Source: Candidatus Bathyarchaeota archaeon (GTDB taxonomy: Archaea; Thermoproteota; Bathyarchaeia; 40CM-2-53-6). From it: a stretch of DNA of 14,686 nucleotides. The position numbers were made by a program, and so were the translations under genes. The stretch lies in NCBI GenBank assembly GCA_005882905.1, contig VBBG01000190.1:1-14686 (forward strand). The letters are read 5' to 3'. The notes below the pieces were generated by a model, which was given only the letters and a program-made list of their open reading frames with translations, was not told where the DNA came from and did no database searches. This document shows positions 1 through 7,350 of this stretch, in pieces (position 1 is the stretch's first letter; each line of letters opens with the position of its first letter).

Positions 1-3
1 TAT

Positions 4-29
4 TGACTGGGGAAATAGCTACCCAGTCA
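4..29. repeat. Perfect 8-bp inverted repeat (hairpin) past the 3' end of the winged-helix gene
   Basis: TGACTGGG at 4-11 is exactly complementary to CCCAGTCA at 22-29, with a 10-nt loop that itself contains TAGCTA. It lies just beyond the stop codon of the minus-strand gene ending at 44, so a transcript of that gene would carry it as a 3' hairpin. There is no clear U-run after it in either direction. It may be a 3'-end processing or stability element, or an operator for a gene left of the window. Confidence 0.4.
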
Positions 30-43
30 CCGATCGGATGAGG

Positions 44-598
44 TTAGCTGTTTTCGCCGAGTTCGGGTAGCATCCGGCTGATGCGGTCGAACAGCTCGTA
101 GGCTGCAGTCACGGGGGACATTGTCTCCTTCGGGTCTGTTGGTTGGGACCAGACTAGAATCTCGATTGGCGATAGTTGAATCCTAACTTGGAACTTGTTG
201 TCTTCTGTGATCCAGTACAACGACAGTTCATCCCTGCCATTAGCATATCCAACCCAGCGGAAGTTCTTGAACCATCGGCCCTTGATTCTCTCCAGCAGTA
301 CCCGCGAATCAATCCCAGGCGGGAGCTGGCCCCGAATTACGGGGTCTCCATCGACCAGGTGATGCTCTCCCCTACGCGGCTGTTTCAGGGTGCGATATCC
401 CTCCTCAGTCTTTGCAACAAGATTGTCATCCTCGAGTCGCCTGAGTATCCTGATCAGCTTCTCTTGATGAAGTCCGAGCCTTCTCTTGAGACCCTGGAAA
501 GTGTACGTCGAGTCCGATTCTGCAGACAACATTTCCATAACAAGTGCCTGATCGTCGACCGGTCTGGACTCGAATGGAGTAATGTCTGGAGAAGGCAA
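44..598 (-). CDS. Winged-helix domain protein, putative transcriptional regulator
   Basis: This 184-aa protein has an N-terminal helix-turn-helix of MarR/AsnC style at about residues 16-70. Helices around 'TFQGLKRRLGLHQEKLIRI' are followed by a wing ending near 'EEGYRTL'. The remaining ~110 residues contain a conserved-looking block with several Trp and Arg residues ('RWFKNFRWVGYANG', 'LYWITED') that I do not recognise; it may be a ligand or dimerisation domain. The start codon is TTG, with no Shine-Dalgarno sequence but an AT-rich box at 631-638, consistent with a nearly leaderless mRNA. It lies 59 nt downstream of the geranylgeranyl reductase on the same strand, so readthrough from that gene is also possible. 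The helix-turn-helix is clear; target genes and ligand are unknown. Confidence 0.6.
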   Translation of the reverse strand: MPSPDITPFESRPVDDQALVMEMLSAESDSTYTFQGLKRRLGLHQEKLIRILRRLEDDNLVAKTEEGYRTLKQPRRGEHHLVDGDPVIRGQLPPGIDSRVLLERIKGRWFKNFRWVGYANGRDELSLYWITEDNKFQVRIQLSPIEILVWSQPTDPKETMSPVTAAYELFDRISRMLPELGENS

Positions 599-630
599 AT
601 GCTTCTGGACATCCGGAGGATTTTGGGGTA

Positions 631-638
631 TTTATTGA
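631..638 (-). promoter_or_regulatory. TATA-like box for the winged-helix gene
   Basis: On the minus strand this reads AATAAATA. Its centre is about 36 nt upstream of the TTG start at 598, placing a start site near 608 and leaving about 10 nt of leader. The position matches the layout upstream of the genes at 3240 and 7351. This is inferred from base composition and spacing only. Confidence 0.4.
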
Positions 639-657
639 CTGTGTGACGCTGGCTTCG

Positions 658-2061
658 CTAGCTGAACCGTGTTCTGGTTTCAGCAAGGATTGAGTCTACT
701 TGGTGCTTCCATGCCTCGAACTGTGACGGGTCTTTCGGATAGTTCTGGTAGAGACTGTTGAGTGTCTCCATCTGCTTCATCGTGAACACTAGTCCCCGGA
801 AGGCTTTGTACGATCCGAGTCCCAAGAACAGTTTCACGAGCTTCTCGAGGGGTGATAGGTGAGGCATCTCGCCGAGTGAGATCTCAGTGGCCTCCTTACC
901 CGACAGGAAATGGCGCATGCCGTAGTTGATCTCCTGATTGTTCAGTGTCTGGAGGTACATTCTGAACGCCTCCAGCCCGGCCGTCTTGTTTCCGTAATGG
1001 TTGACGAAGTCGATGTTGTATTGCCAGAGGTTCTTTTCCGAAAAGTCGTTGGACTCTATTGCGCGAATCGCTGTCTCGCCCGCCAAGACTCCTCCGATCA
1101 GCCCGGGACCAATGCCGCCTGCGCTTATCGGATTGGGGAACCATGCCGTGTCGCCACAGATCATGTACCCATTCGCGACCAGACAATCGTTCTGGTGTCT
1201 CACCGAGACCTGCCAGCTTCCGGTCAGGTTGCTGTCATCGCTGAGAGGAGTCATCTCTTTGAACCGGTCGTCTGTTGCGAGCCAGTCCTTCAGAAGTGCG
1301 CTCAAGGGTTTCGAGCTTCTCTTCTGCTGAATCCCCAGACCGATGTTGACTTTGTCTTCGCTTTTCGGAAACAACCAGAGATAACCTCCCGGAGCCTTCT
1401 CCTGGTCGAGGTAGATGTCGCAGTGGAAGGGCTCGACCTCAACACCGTCCCGGAGTTTTGCGTTCAGCCTTGCTGTCGGCTCGATGTCGTCCTTGTCGAT
1501 CTCTTTCTCTATGTGGCTCGGGATGGGAAGGTTTCTGCGAAGCTTTGTGGACATGCCCGACGTGTCGATGACGAGCTTGGATCTTATCTCGAACGGCTTG
1601 TTAACATTCTCGCCGACAGTCTGTCCTTTGAGTCCGATGATCCGGCCTGAATCCTCGACTAGGTCCAGCGCTTGGACGCCGCCACGGAATTCTACTCCAG
1701 CCTTCAGCGCATCCTCAAGCAAGCGTCTGCCAAACTTTGGGCGATCCAGAACGTAGCCGGGACCCTCGAATGGGACCCTGACTTTCATGTCGGGTGAGTA
1801 AACGTAGACGGCTGTGACCCGGTTCTCCATCTCGGGTTTGCCGTATGTGACGCCCAGGTGTTCATTGAGGAACTTGATGTGATGCTCTCCAACCGCGTCG
1901 CCACACACCCAGCCTAGAGTTGTCTTCTTGCCTACCTCCGACTGGGAATTCCGGTCGAGCAGCAGAACGTCCACTTTGCCTTTGGACTTTATCGCTACTG
2001 TAGCTGCGGTCATGCAGCCCGCGATTCCAGCGCCTACTACGACTACGTCTCTCTCTTCCAA
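658..2061 (-). CDS. Geranylgeranyl reductase family FAD-dependent oxidoreductase
   Basis: This 467-aa flavoprotein belongs to the family that saturates the double bonds of geranylgeranyl chains in archaeal membrane lipids and, in some members, quinone side chains. Visible features: a Rossmann FAD motif GAGIAG at residues 10-15; the cysteine segment 'WVCGDAVGEHH' around residue 53, where the family carries its conserved Cys; 'YLWLFPKSEDKVNIGLG' near 227-243; and the second FAD motif GDTAWFPNP, then 'ISAGGIGPG', at 303-320. The last differs from the usual GDAAG. I prefer the TTG at 2061, because AGGGAG (2068-2073) lies 6 nt upstream and translation then opens directly on the FAD fold; the frame is open back to a GTG at 2100. 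It is divergent from a MenA-like prenyltransferase, which fits a shared isoprenoid role. The family is clear; whether the substrate is lipid or quinone is not. Confidence 0.85.
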   Translation of the reverse strand: MEERDVVVVGAGIAGCMTAATVAIKSKGKVDVLLLDRNSQSEVGKKTTLGWVCGDAVGEHHIKFLNEHLGVTYGKPEMENRVTAVYVYSPDMKVRVPFEGPGYVLDRPKFGRRLLEDALKAGVEFRGGVQALDLVEDSGRIIGLKGQTVGENVNKPFEIRSKLVIDTSGMSTKLRRNLPIPSHIEKEIDKDDIEPTARLNAKLRDGVEVEPFHCDIYLDQEKAPGGYLWLFPKSEDKVNIGLGIQQKRSSKPLSALLKDWLATDDRFKEMTPLSDDSNLTGSWQVSVRHQNDCLVANGYMICGDTAWFPNPISAGGIGPGLIGGVLAGETAIRAIESNDFSEKNLWQYNIDFVNHYGNKTAGLEAFRMYLQTLNNQEINYGMRHFLSGKEATEISLGEMPHLSPLEKLVKLFLGLGSYKAFRGLVFTMKQMETLNSLYQNYPKDPSQFEAWKHQVDSILAETRTRFS

Positions 2062-2151
2062 ACCATACTCCCTTCGAACAGCGTGCCGATTCGGCACCAC
2101 GAGCCGACTTTAGCCTTTCGTCCCGTAGTCCGAACTATTAGTGATCAAGTG

Positions 2152-2159
2152 TTTATATC
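2152..2159. promoter_or_regulatory. TATA box between divergent reductase and prenyltransferase genes
   Basis: TTTATATC on the plus strand reads GATATAAA on the minus strand. A plus-strand transcript would start near 2180 and give a ~26-nt leader before the TTG at 2207, with GGAG at 2192-2195. The same AT block could serve the minus-strand reductase with a ~70-nt leader. Sharing is inference; the box itself is the only strongly AT-rich stretch in the gap. Confidence 0.45.
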
Positions 2160-2206
2160 ATCTCCGGACCGAATCCGGTCCTAGTCGCTCCGGAGACCAG
2201 TGCTCG

Positions 2207-3178
2207 TTGACAGCTACCCCTGTTGGAGACTTGGCAAGACCCCCGTTCTTGCTGCTCTGGCTGAAGACCATGCGCGTTCCATTCCTGCAGGCAACATTCG
2301 TGCCGGTCATCCTCGGGGGAGTTCTCGCCCTCCAACTGGCTCACGCATTCAGCCTTGCCACCTTTCTCCTGACCCTGCTCGGAGCAAGTCTGATCCACAT
2401 CGCTACAAACATGTTCAACGACTATTTCGACTTCAAGAGTGGAAACGATTTCCATGTCAAGCATCAAAACCCGTTCGCGGGCGGAGGGCGGGTCCTGACT
2501 GCAGGTCTCGTCAAACCCTCGACCCATCTTCTAGTTTCAAGCATGTGCTTGTTTCTGGGTTGTCTGATCGGACTCTACTTGGTCTTTGCCCTTTCTCTGC
2601 CCTACCTGTTCGTACTGGGGGTCATCGGCGTCATCTCCTCCTACTTTTACGTGGGACCCCCCTTCCGTTTCGCGTATCGAGGAATAGGAGAGGTCATTGT
2701 GGGGATCAACTTCGGTCCCGTAATGACTCTTGGCGCATACTATGTCCAGGCCAGAACTTTTGTGTGGGAGCCGTTGCTCGCATCAATCCCAGTTGGACTC
2801 TTGGTTGCGGCTATTCTATGGATCAACGAGTTTCCCGATATGGACGCTGACGGTGCTGTTGGGAAGAGGACTCTCGTGTTGAGGCTGGGCTACTCGCGAT
2901 CCATCGCCGTCTACGTTGGAATGGTCGTCGCGGCATATTTGCTGCTCATAGTCTATGCCCTGCTGGCCGTCTTCTCACTCGTCCCAATAACGAGTCTAGC
3001 CTCTCTAGTCGCATTGCTGAGCCTTCCGTTCGCGATGAGAGCTGTCAAGGTGCTTCGAGCCAACTACAAGGATCCCCACGCGATAATTCCGGCCAACGCC
3101 AACACGATATTCCTCCACCTCGCGTTCGGGATTCTCGCCATCCTCGGATTCACCGTTGGTGCGGTTCTTGGCTTCTGA
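2207..3178 (+). CDS. menA: UbiA-family prenyltransferase, MenA-like (1,4-dihydroxy-2-naphthoate prenyltransferase)
   Basis: This 323-aa integral membrane enzyme has about 8-9 hydrophobic segments. The first Asp-rich prenyl-diphosphate/Mg motif is NDYFDFKSG at residues 71-79 and the second is NEFPDMDADGAVGKR at 207-221. Between them lies 'YVGPPFRFAYRGIGE', close to the block typical of MenA proteins. MenA attaches a polyprenyl chain to dihydroxynaphthoate in menaquinone synthesis. The frame is open back to a GTG at 2141, but that codon lies upstream of the TATA box at 2152-2159, so I chose the TTG at 2207 with GGAG 11 nt upstream. The divergent reductase could saturate the quinone side chain. 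The UbiA superfamily is certain and the MenA subfamily likely; another aromatic acceptor cannot be excluded. Confidence 0.8.
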   Translation: MTATPVGDLARPPFLLLWLKTMRVPFLQATFVPVILGGVLALQLAHAFSLATFLLTLLGASLIHIATNMFNDYFDFKSGNDFHVKHQNPFAGGGRVLTAGLVKPSTHLLVSSMCLFLGCLIGLYLVFALSLPYLFVLGVIGVISSYFYVGPPFRFAYRGIGEVIVGINFGPVMTLGAYYVQARTFVWEPLLASIPVGLLVAAILWINEFPDMDADGAVGKRTLVLRLGYSRSIAVYVGMVVAAYLLLIVYALLAVFSLVPITSLASLVALLSLPFAMRAVKVLRANYKDPHAIIPANANTIFLHLAFGILAILGFTVGAVLGF

Positions 3179-3201
3179 GCTGGACGCGGGTTCAGAACCT
3201 G

Positions 3202-3207
3202 TTAAAT
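3202..3207 (+). promoter_or_regulatory. TATA-like box for the small helical protein
   Basis: TTAAAT is centred about 36 nt upstream of the TTG at 3240, the same spacing as for the genes at 598 and 7351. It lies just after the prenyltransferase stop codon and supports an independent start for the downstream small gene. Spacing argument only. Confidence 0.35.
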
Positions 3208-3239
3208 CCGGGTTGTCAAGGTTAGGCATTAGATCTCTG

Positions 3240-3404
3240 TTGGCTCCAGGCACGGCAAGCGCGGTCCAGAAGGAGAAGCCGAGTCTGGAGGAAGAGGTGT
3301 TCAGGCTGAAGCTTGAATGGATAATGGCGAAAAACGAGGACGAGAAACGCCGAATCAGCGAAGAGATTCGAAAGAAAATCGGACAGGCCCCCAAGCAAGA
3401 ATAG
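3240..3404 (+). CDS. Small charged helical protein, hypothetical
   Basis: This 54-aa protein has a short Ala/Gly-rich N-terminus followed by a highly charged segment of about 40 residues rich in Glu, Lys and Arg ('EEEVFRLKLEWIMAKNED', 'EKRRISEEIRKKIG') that should form a long helix or coiled coil. I do not recognise a family. The frame is open back to a GTG at 3156 that overlaps the end of the prenyltransferase gene. The strongly G/C-biased third codon positions begin only near 3240, and a TATA-like box sits 36 nt upstream, so I prefer the TTG at 3240. No Shine-Dalgarno sequence is visible. Being immediately downstream of menA it may be co-transcribed. It could be a small regulator or a subunit; function unknown. 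Confidence 0.5.
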   Translation: MAPGTASAVQKEKPSLEEEVFRLKLEWIMAKNEDEKRRISEEIRKKIGQAPKQE

Positions 3405-3733
3405 GGTGCAGCCGTATCCAAGCGTCCAAGCGAACTGATGACGGAGAATAGGGCAGATCACAGCTTTTCGAGGGAGACAGGCGCGGGATGAACCCTGATC
3501 AGAAATCGGGGCATGCGATTTGAAACCGCAACATTTTCACGCTGATTCATGCCGATAACTTACACCTAGGAAAACGCTGGACCGGCCGATTCTGCGCCCC
3601 GATTTAGCTGACTCGCCCAAACTGGTTTCAACTGGCGGGACCCCGTCCAGAAAATCTCAAAAGCGTGGCTCCTCGTGACACAAGAGTGATCCTTGGGAGA
3701 GTCAAAGTTTCCTTTCTCGGGTCTAAGCTTCAG
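3405..3733. other. Intergenic region without a recognisable gene
   Basis: No convincing reading frame or RNA gene was found. Small features seen: the palindrome CTGATCAG at 3495-3502; GGCATG near 3510 matched by CATGCC near 3548 (38 nt apart); and two copies of AACTGG close together around 3620-3636. A frame open from a GTG at 3665 leads into the MFS gene, but its first 23 residues do not look like a transporter N-terminus. The promoter of the MFS gene presumably lies here, though I see no clear TATA box. Confidence 0.4.
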
Positions 3734-3973
3734 ATGAACGAACGATTCACGGTTCAAATCTCGACCGCTCTCGCCTTCGGCCCAACAGGAATAATCTGGG
3801 CGTTCCTCCCCATCCACCTGCGATCCTTACACGCGTCATACTTGCTCATCTCTCTGGTCTCACTCGTACCAGCAGTCGAGACCATAGCATTCTCGCCATT
3901 CTGGGGAGGAATCCTCGACAAGACAGGGAAAAGTCACAACATTCTGCTCCTCTCCTTTCTAGCAGAATCCTGA
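3734..3973 (+). pseudogene. MFS transporter, N-terminal fragment ending at a frameshift
   Basis: These 79 residues are the start of a major facilitator superfamily transporter: two hydrophobic segments, then the conserved loop 2-3 motif as 'GGILDKTGKSHNILL', and the start of the third segment. The frame ends at TGA 3971-3973. The transporter continues without loss one frame later: skipping one base after the serine codon TCC gives '...FLAES' followed by 'EGFVIVVSLIGLF'. The ATG at 3734 gives a typical short cytoplasmic N-terminus; the frame is open back to a GTG at 3665. The break falls inside the perfect inverted repeat at 3965-3980. It is either a recent inactivating mutation or a sequence error. 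Substrate is not predictable. Confidence 0.7.
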
Positions 3974-3980
3974 AGGATTC
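3965..3980. repeat. Perfect inverted repeat at the MFS frameshift
   Basis: GAATCCT at 3965-3971 and AGGATTC at 3974-3980 are exact reverse complements separated by only GA. The premature TGA of the transporter is at 3971-3973, at the centre of the repeat. Short palindromes like this are hot spots for polymerase slippage and for sequencing or assembly mistakes, so the repeat and the frameshift are probably connected. Confidence 0.7.
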
Positions 3981-3995
3981 GTCATCGTCGTTTCA

Positions 3996-4868
3996 TTGAT
4001 TGGTCTGTTCTCGTCGAGTTTCATACCCGTCTACGCGGCAATGGCAACAGTTGCAAGTCCGCAGTATGGACGGGCGATAGGAAGATTCTGGGTCTCAGCT
4101 TCACTCGGCTACGCGTCAGTCACACTTCTCGGCGGATTCCTCTACCAATACTTCCAGGTTAACTATCTCTTCATTCTCGGTGCACTCTACGCCTTCTCAG
4201 GCTGTCTTGTCATTCTCTTCGCACCTAGCGATGCACTGACCTTGACCAAATCACTGGAGCGTCCCCGAGGATACTGGGGACTGCTGAGACAACGGAAGAT
4301 TGCACTACTATGTCTTCTATCCGTAGCAGTCCTAGTATCGGCGTCAGCGTTCAACAGCTTCTTCACAGTCTACCTCGTCAACATCCTAAACGGATCAAAG
4401 CTGGTCGCTGGCCTAGCGGCTACCGCAACAACCATCTTCGGGGCACTCGCCTACAGGTACGTAGGGCCGTTGAACGATAGGATCGGCAGAAAGCCCGTAT
4501 TCCTATTCGGCGCTGCGGGCTACGCAGCTTACTACACAATACTCTATTTCGTCACAAACATAACCGTTGTCACAATACTCTGGGTTCTGCCCATTTATCC
4601 GTTAGCACAGTCAGCATCCGCCTCCTTCATGTCGGATTACACATCAACCGCTGACAGAGGCAAGGGGCTAGGGCTCCTAGAGTCTGCGCTAAGCTTGGGA
4701 GGAGGGCTGGGACCCTTGGCGGGAGGCTTGATCGCGGATGCGGCTCAACTGCAAGCGGTCATCGTCTTTTCTCTAGCGATCGCTCTCGCTACAGTCGTAT
4801 CTTCGCAATTGCTACTCAAGGAGAGTCCAAGAACTACGATCGCGACTTCGATCCGGACGAATCCTTAG
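3996..4868 (+). pseudogene. MFS transporter, C-terminal fragment (rest of the frameshifted gene)
   Basis: These 290 residues complete the transporter begun at 3734: about nine further hydrophobic segments, with a second copy of the loop motif as 'GPLNDRIGRKPVFLF' in the second half and glycine-rich helices near the end ('LSLGGGLGPLAGGLIADA'). The frame is open from 3963, so residues read before the TTG at 3996 also match a transporter helix. Together the two parts give about 380 residues and 12 segments, normal for an MFS protein. No stop codon or other damage is seen in the second part, which suggests the break is recent or artificial. The 3' end overlaps the oppositely oriented phosphoesterase gene by 35 bp. 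The TTG at 3996 is inside a membrane helix and is unlikely to be a real start. Confidence 0.7.
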
Positions 4869-5250
4869 CCGGTCCTTCGATGCTGTCTACTTTGTACATG
4901 AGCCAGTTCCGGTCTTTGAAATTGATGAGACGATAGTCGCCCTTCAGCTTCTTACCCTTGAGCAGCACGTGATACTTTCGCGGCTCCCTCAGCTTAAGAA
5001 CGTAAGTGCCTTTGTCCCAGACCTTGACACTCCCAGCCCCATATTCCCCTTCCGGAATAGTTCCTTCAAATCCCCAATAGCTTAGCGGATGATCCTCTAC
5101 TTGGACTGCGAGCCGCTTAACGCCGGTCTCGGTGGGTGGGCCTTTCGGGACGGCCCAGCTCTTCAGGACACCATCAAGCTCTAGGCGGAAATCCCAGTGG
5201 AGCCGAGTTGCGTGGTGCTCTTGAACCATGAAACGAAGGCCACGTGCCAA
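4834..5250 (-). CDS. Stand-alone LigD-type 3'-phosphoesterase (PE domain)
   Basis: This 138-aa protein covers the whole PE fold that in bacterial LigD heals ragged 3' ends during end joining, removing 3' phosphates and terminal ribonucleotides. The metal and phosphate ligands appear intact: H12, then 'LHWDFRLELDG' giving H18, D20, R22 and E24, then H54 and Y58 in 'EDHPLSYWGFEG'. The H18-to-H54 and H18-to-Y58 distances (36 and 40) match H48, H84 and Y88 of the Pseudomonas enzyme as I recall it. 'IPEGEYGAGSV' and 'LKGDYRLI' are further family blocks. The TTG start at 5250 has AAGGGG (5258-5263) 7 nt upstream. No polymerase or ligase domain and no Ku gene is nearby, so the protein probably acts with other ligases. 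The 3' end overlaps the MFS gene. Confidence 0.88.
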   Translation of the reverse strand: MARGLRFMVQEHHATRLHWDFRLELDGVLKSWAVPKGPPTETGVKRLAVQVEDHPLSYWGFEGTIPEGEYGAGSVKVWDKGTYVLKLREPRKYHVLLKGKKLKGDYRLINFKDRNWLMYKVDSIEGPAKDSSGSKSRS

Positions 5251-5275
5251 GATGAGACCCCTTCATTTGTCATGG

Positions 5276-5944
5276 CTACTGAAACTTAGCCTTACCTACG
5301 CTGCTTCTCCGCGTATCGATGTGCGTGAACAAGAATATCGAGACCGCACAGCAACCAATCGCGCCAAGGAAGTATGCAGACATGCCCGCGCTGGGGTCAA
5401 GGGACAAGACTAGATTGCTAACTGGACCGAACGCGGCCACTCCACAGATAAGAACGAACGGGAGATACTTGTAAGACTTCGAAGGACCGTAAAGGTATGC
5501 GCCGACTCTCAGCATGAAGAGACCGAGGCCTTGCGAGAGGGCTAGATATGAGAGGATGAAGGGGACCACGGCGATTGAGCCTATCGCGATGGCAGATGAG
5601 ACAAACGGATTCAATTCTACTATCTGGGAATTTGTCGAGAGGACGACTAGTGTGAGAAACACGTCGCTGGAGGCGAGTGCGAGTGGAATCGTGAAGGTCC
5701 ATCCGTCACGTCGTGCGACGAGGCCGCGGAACTCGTCGAGGTCTACTCGGACAATCCAGAGACCCATAGCGGCGGATATTGTTCCGACGACAGTGATCAA
5801 CGACCCGCCTAGTGCGTTGTCTTGAAAAAGTCCTGGGGTTAGAACCGTGAAGGATGAGATTAGCTCACTAGATAGGATCCAGTAGAGACCCGACCCTATC
5901 AGTAGGAGGCTCACTCCCGGAGGTATTCTCGATTCTCCAACCAT
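5276..5944 (-). CDS. Multi-pass membrane protein, possibly DUF5658-like
   Basis: This 222-aa protein has about six hydrophobic segments. The middle pair, with 'SSDVFLTLVVLS' followed by 'IVELNPFVSSAI', resembles the D...T...(E/L)NP pattern I associate with DUF5658-type membrane proteins, but the match is from memory and weak. The C-terminus is short, basic and probably cytoplasmic ('HIDTRRSSVGKAKFQ'). The ATG at 5944 is only 6 nt after the stop of the antiporter gene, so the two are almost certainly one transcript. That linkage suggests an accessory role for the antiporter or a shared stress function, but nothing in the sequence shows a catalytic site. Its 3' end lies 25 nt from the start of the phosphoesterase gene on the same strand. 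Confidence 0.6.
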   Translation of the reverse strand: MVGESRIPPGVSLLLIGSGLYWILSSELISSFTVLTPGLFQDNALGGSLITVVGTISAAMGLWIVRVDLDEFRGLVARRDGWTFTIPLALASSDVFLTLVVLSTNSQIVELNPFVSSAIAIGSIAVVPFILSYLALSQGLGLFMLRVGAYLYGPSKSYKYLPFVLICGVAAFGPVSNLVLSLDPSAGMSAYFLGAIGCCAVSIFLFTHIDTRRSSVGKAKFQ

Positions 5945-5950
5945 CTTGCG

Positions 5951-7168
5951 TCAGTCCGATTTCGCGACGTTCTCTACTTGTACTGGGACGGTAACCGCGT
6001 TAGCTCTCATCGTGCGCGTCTTGATCAGTCGCATCCCGATCGCCGATAGTATCGAGCTGATCAGAGTCGTAAGCCCGGCGATGGGAAAGAGTATCTGCGA
6101 CGCCACACCAAGACCCGTCCCCTCGCTCGCGACTATGAACGAGAACTCTCCCCGGGGAAGCATTGACACGCCTACTCTGGTTGCTTGCTGTTTCGCGGCG
6201 GATAGCTTCGCTCCGGTCCAGCAACCCCAGAACTTACCAATGATCGCTGTTGTCAGAACAGCGAGTATAGGAAGAGTAAGAGTGAGGACAGCTCCGATGT
6301 TGATGAGTGTTCCCATAGAGACGAAGAAGAGGACTATGAAGAGGTCCTTTATCGGACCAACCTTCCCCAGTACGAACTCAGCCTGCTTCCCCCTAATCAT
6401 CAACCCCATCAGAAAGGCACCTACGGCTGGAGAGAAACCTAGGAAAGACGAGAGTACAGCGAAAACGAATCCGAAGGAAAGAGCAAGCAAGAACGCTGTC
6501 TCCTTGTACTCCTGATCCCCCTCCGTCATACGATCAATGATGCGTGGTGCAACTCTCCAGCCGAAGCCAAAGATGACTGCAACTAGGAGAATTCCTTTCG
6601 CTATCAGTAATGCGAGTTCGGAGGGTGGAACCTGGTTGCTGGCTGCTGCGAGGCCTGGGAGGAGTAGGAGGATGAAGACGGTGGCGAAGTCTTCGATGAC
6701 TGATGCTGTTATGACCATCTGGGACTCTTTAGCACGGAAACTTTTCGATTCCAGCAGTATCTTGCTCATTATCGCAGTGCTCGTCGTCGCCACGACCGCA
6801 GCAACGAAAACCGCCTCGATGCTGGTCAGACCGGCTAGGAGTGCCACACCGAAGACTGAGAGAAAACTGATCGTCAGCTCTACGGCGGTCAGTATGAAAC
6901 TGTCTGGTCCGATCTTACGTATCTCTAGCGGGTCGAGTTCCAGCCCGACAGTGAACAGGAGGAGCACTATTCCGAGCGAGGCGAGAAGATTGATCGCGCC
7001 TAGGTCTTGGACGAGTCCTAGGCCGAAAGGTCCGATGATGATTCCCGCGATCAGCTGGCCCAGAACAACGGGTTGCTTGATCTTCGAGAAGAGGATGCTG
7101 AAGGCGAAAGCCGCGAATATTGCCAGTCCGAGGTTGAGGAGGAGAGAGAATTCAGGAGTTGAAGCCAA
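5951..7168 (-). CDS. Kef-type cation/proton antiporter (CPA2 family)
   Basis: This 405-aa membrane protein with about 12-13 segments exchanges a monovalent cation (K+ or Na+) for protons. Family blocks seen: 'KQPVVLGQLIAGIIIGPFGLG' near residues 32-52, 'LLFTVGLELDPLEIRKIG' near 70-87, 'EAVFVAAVVATTSTAIMSK' near 118-136, and 'GFSPAVGAFLMGLMIRGKQ' around 243-261. It ends soon after the last helix, so it lacks the C-terminal nucleotide-binding RCK domain of KefB/KefC. This size suits Na+/H+ antiporters of the NapA/MjNhaP2-like branch of CPA2. The start is TTG at 7168; no Shine-Dalgarno sequence is evident, and AT-rich sequence near 7224 could be the promoter. It is followed after 6 nt by the membrane protein gene. 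Family is sure; ion choice is not. Confidence 0.88.
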   Translation of the reverse strand: MASTPEFSLLLNLGLAIFAAFAFSILFSKIKQPVVLGQLIAGIIIGPFGLGLVQDLGAINLLASLGIVLLLFTVGLELDPLEIRKIGPDSFILTAVELTISFLSVFGVALLAGLTSIEAVFVAAVVATTSTAIMSKILLESKSFRAKESQMVITASVIEDFATVFILLLLPGLAAASNQVPPSELALLIAKGILLVAVIFGFGWRVAPRIIDRMTEGDQEYKETAFLLALSFGFVFAVLSSFLGFSPAVGAFLMGLMIRGKQAEFVLGKVGPIKDLFIVLFFVSMGTLINIGAVLTLTLPILAVLTTAIIGKFWGCWTGAKLSAAKQQATRVGVSMLPRGEFSFIVASEGTGLGVASQILFPIAGLTTLISSILSAIGMRLIKTRTMRANAVTVPVQVENVAKSD

Positions 7169-7311
7169 TTAACAACCCGTCAACTAGGGACCGAGACACT
7201 CGAGAATCCGAGGCCCCACCAGTTTAACGAATTGACCCTCAAGCACCAACTCCGTGGTTCCAACTTTCTCACGCTCGCGGGCCGTACGAAGTTCGACGGT
7301 AACAATTCTTG

Positions 7312-7318
7312 TAAATAA
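7312..7318 (+). promoter_or_regulatory. TATA-like box for the 99-aa membrane protein
   Basis: TAAATAA is centred about 36 nt upstream of the TTG start at 7351, predicting a leader of about 10 nt. It lies in the 182-bp divergent gap between the antiporter and the small membrane protein. Assigned by spacing and composition only. Confidence 0.4.
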
Positions 7319-7350
7319 CGAGTTTCTAATGAAATGAACTCTAGGATCCC

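Noticed and set aside
910..1650. Long plus-strand frame opposite the geranylgeranyl reductase
   Set aside because: It lies wholly antisense to a well-recognised gene, has no family features, and its open length is explained by codon bias on the other strand.
3436..3498. Possible C/D box small RNA (TGATGA at 3436-3441 and CTGA at 3495-3498, about 63 nt apart)
   Set aside because: No terminal stem, no believable internal D'/C' pair, and the C box lacks the usual leading purine; such short boxes occur by chance.
3968..3974. Programmed +1 frameshift in the MFS gene, as in release factor 2
   Set aside because: The TCC-TGA site does not offer good re-pairing after a +1 slip, there is no Shine-Dalgarno-like stimulator, and transporters are not known to use it. 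Mutation or sequence error is simpler.
6537..7172. Long plus-strand frames opposite the antiporter (also 5946-6515)
   Set aside because: Ser/Arg/Thr-rich translations with no domain; they are shadows of the G/C-biased antiporter gene.
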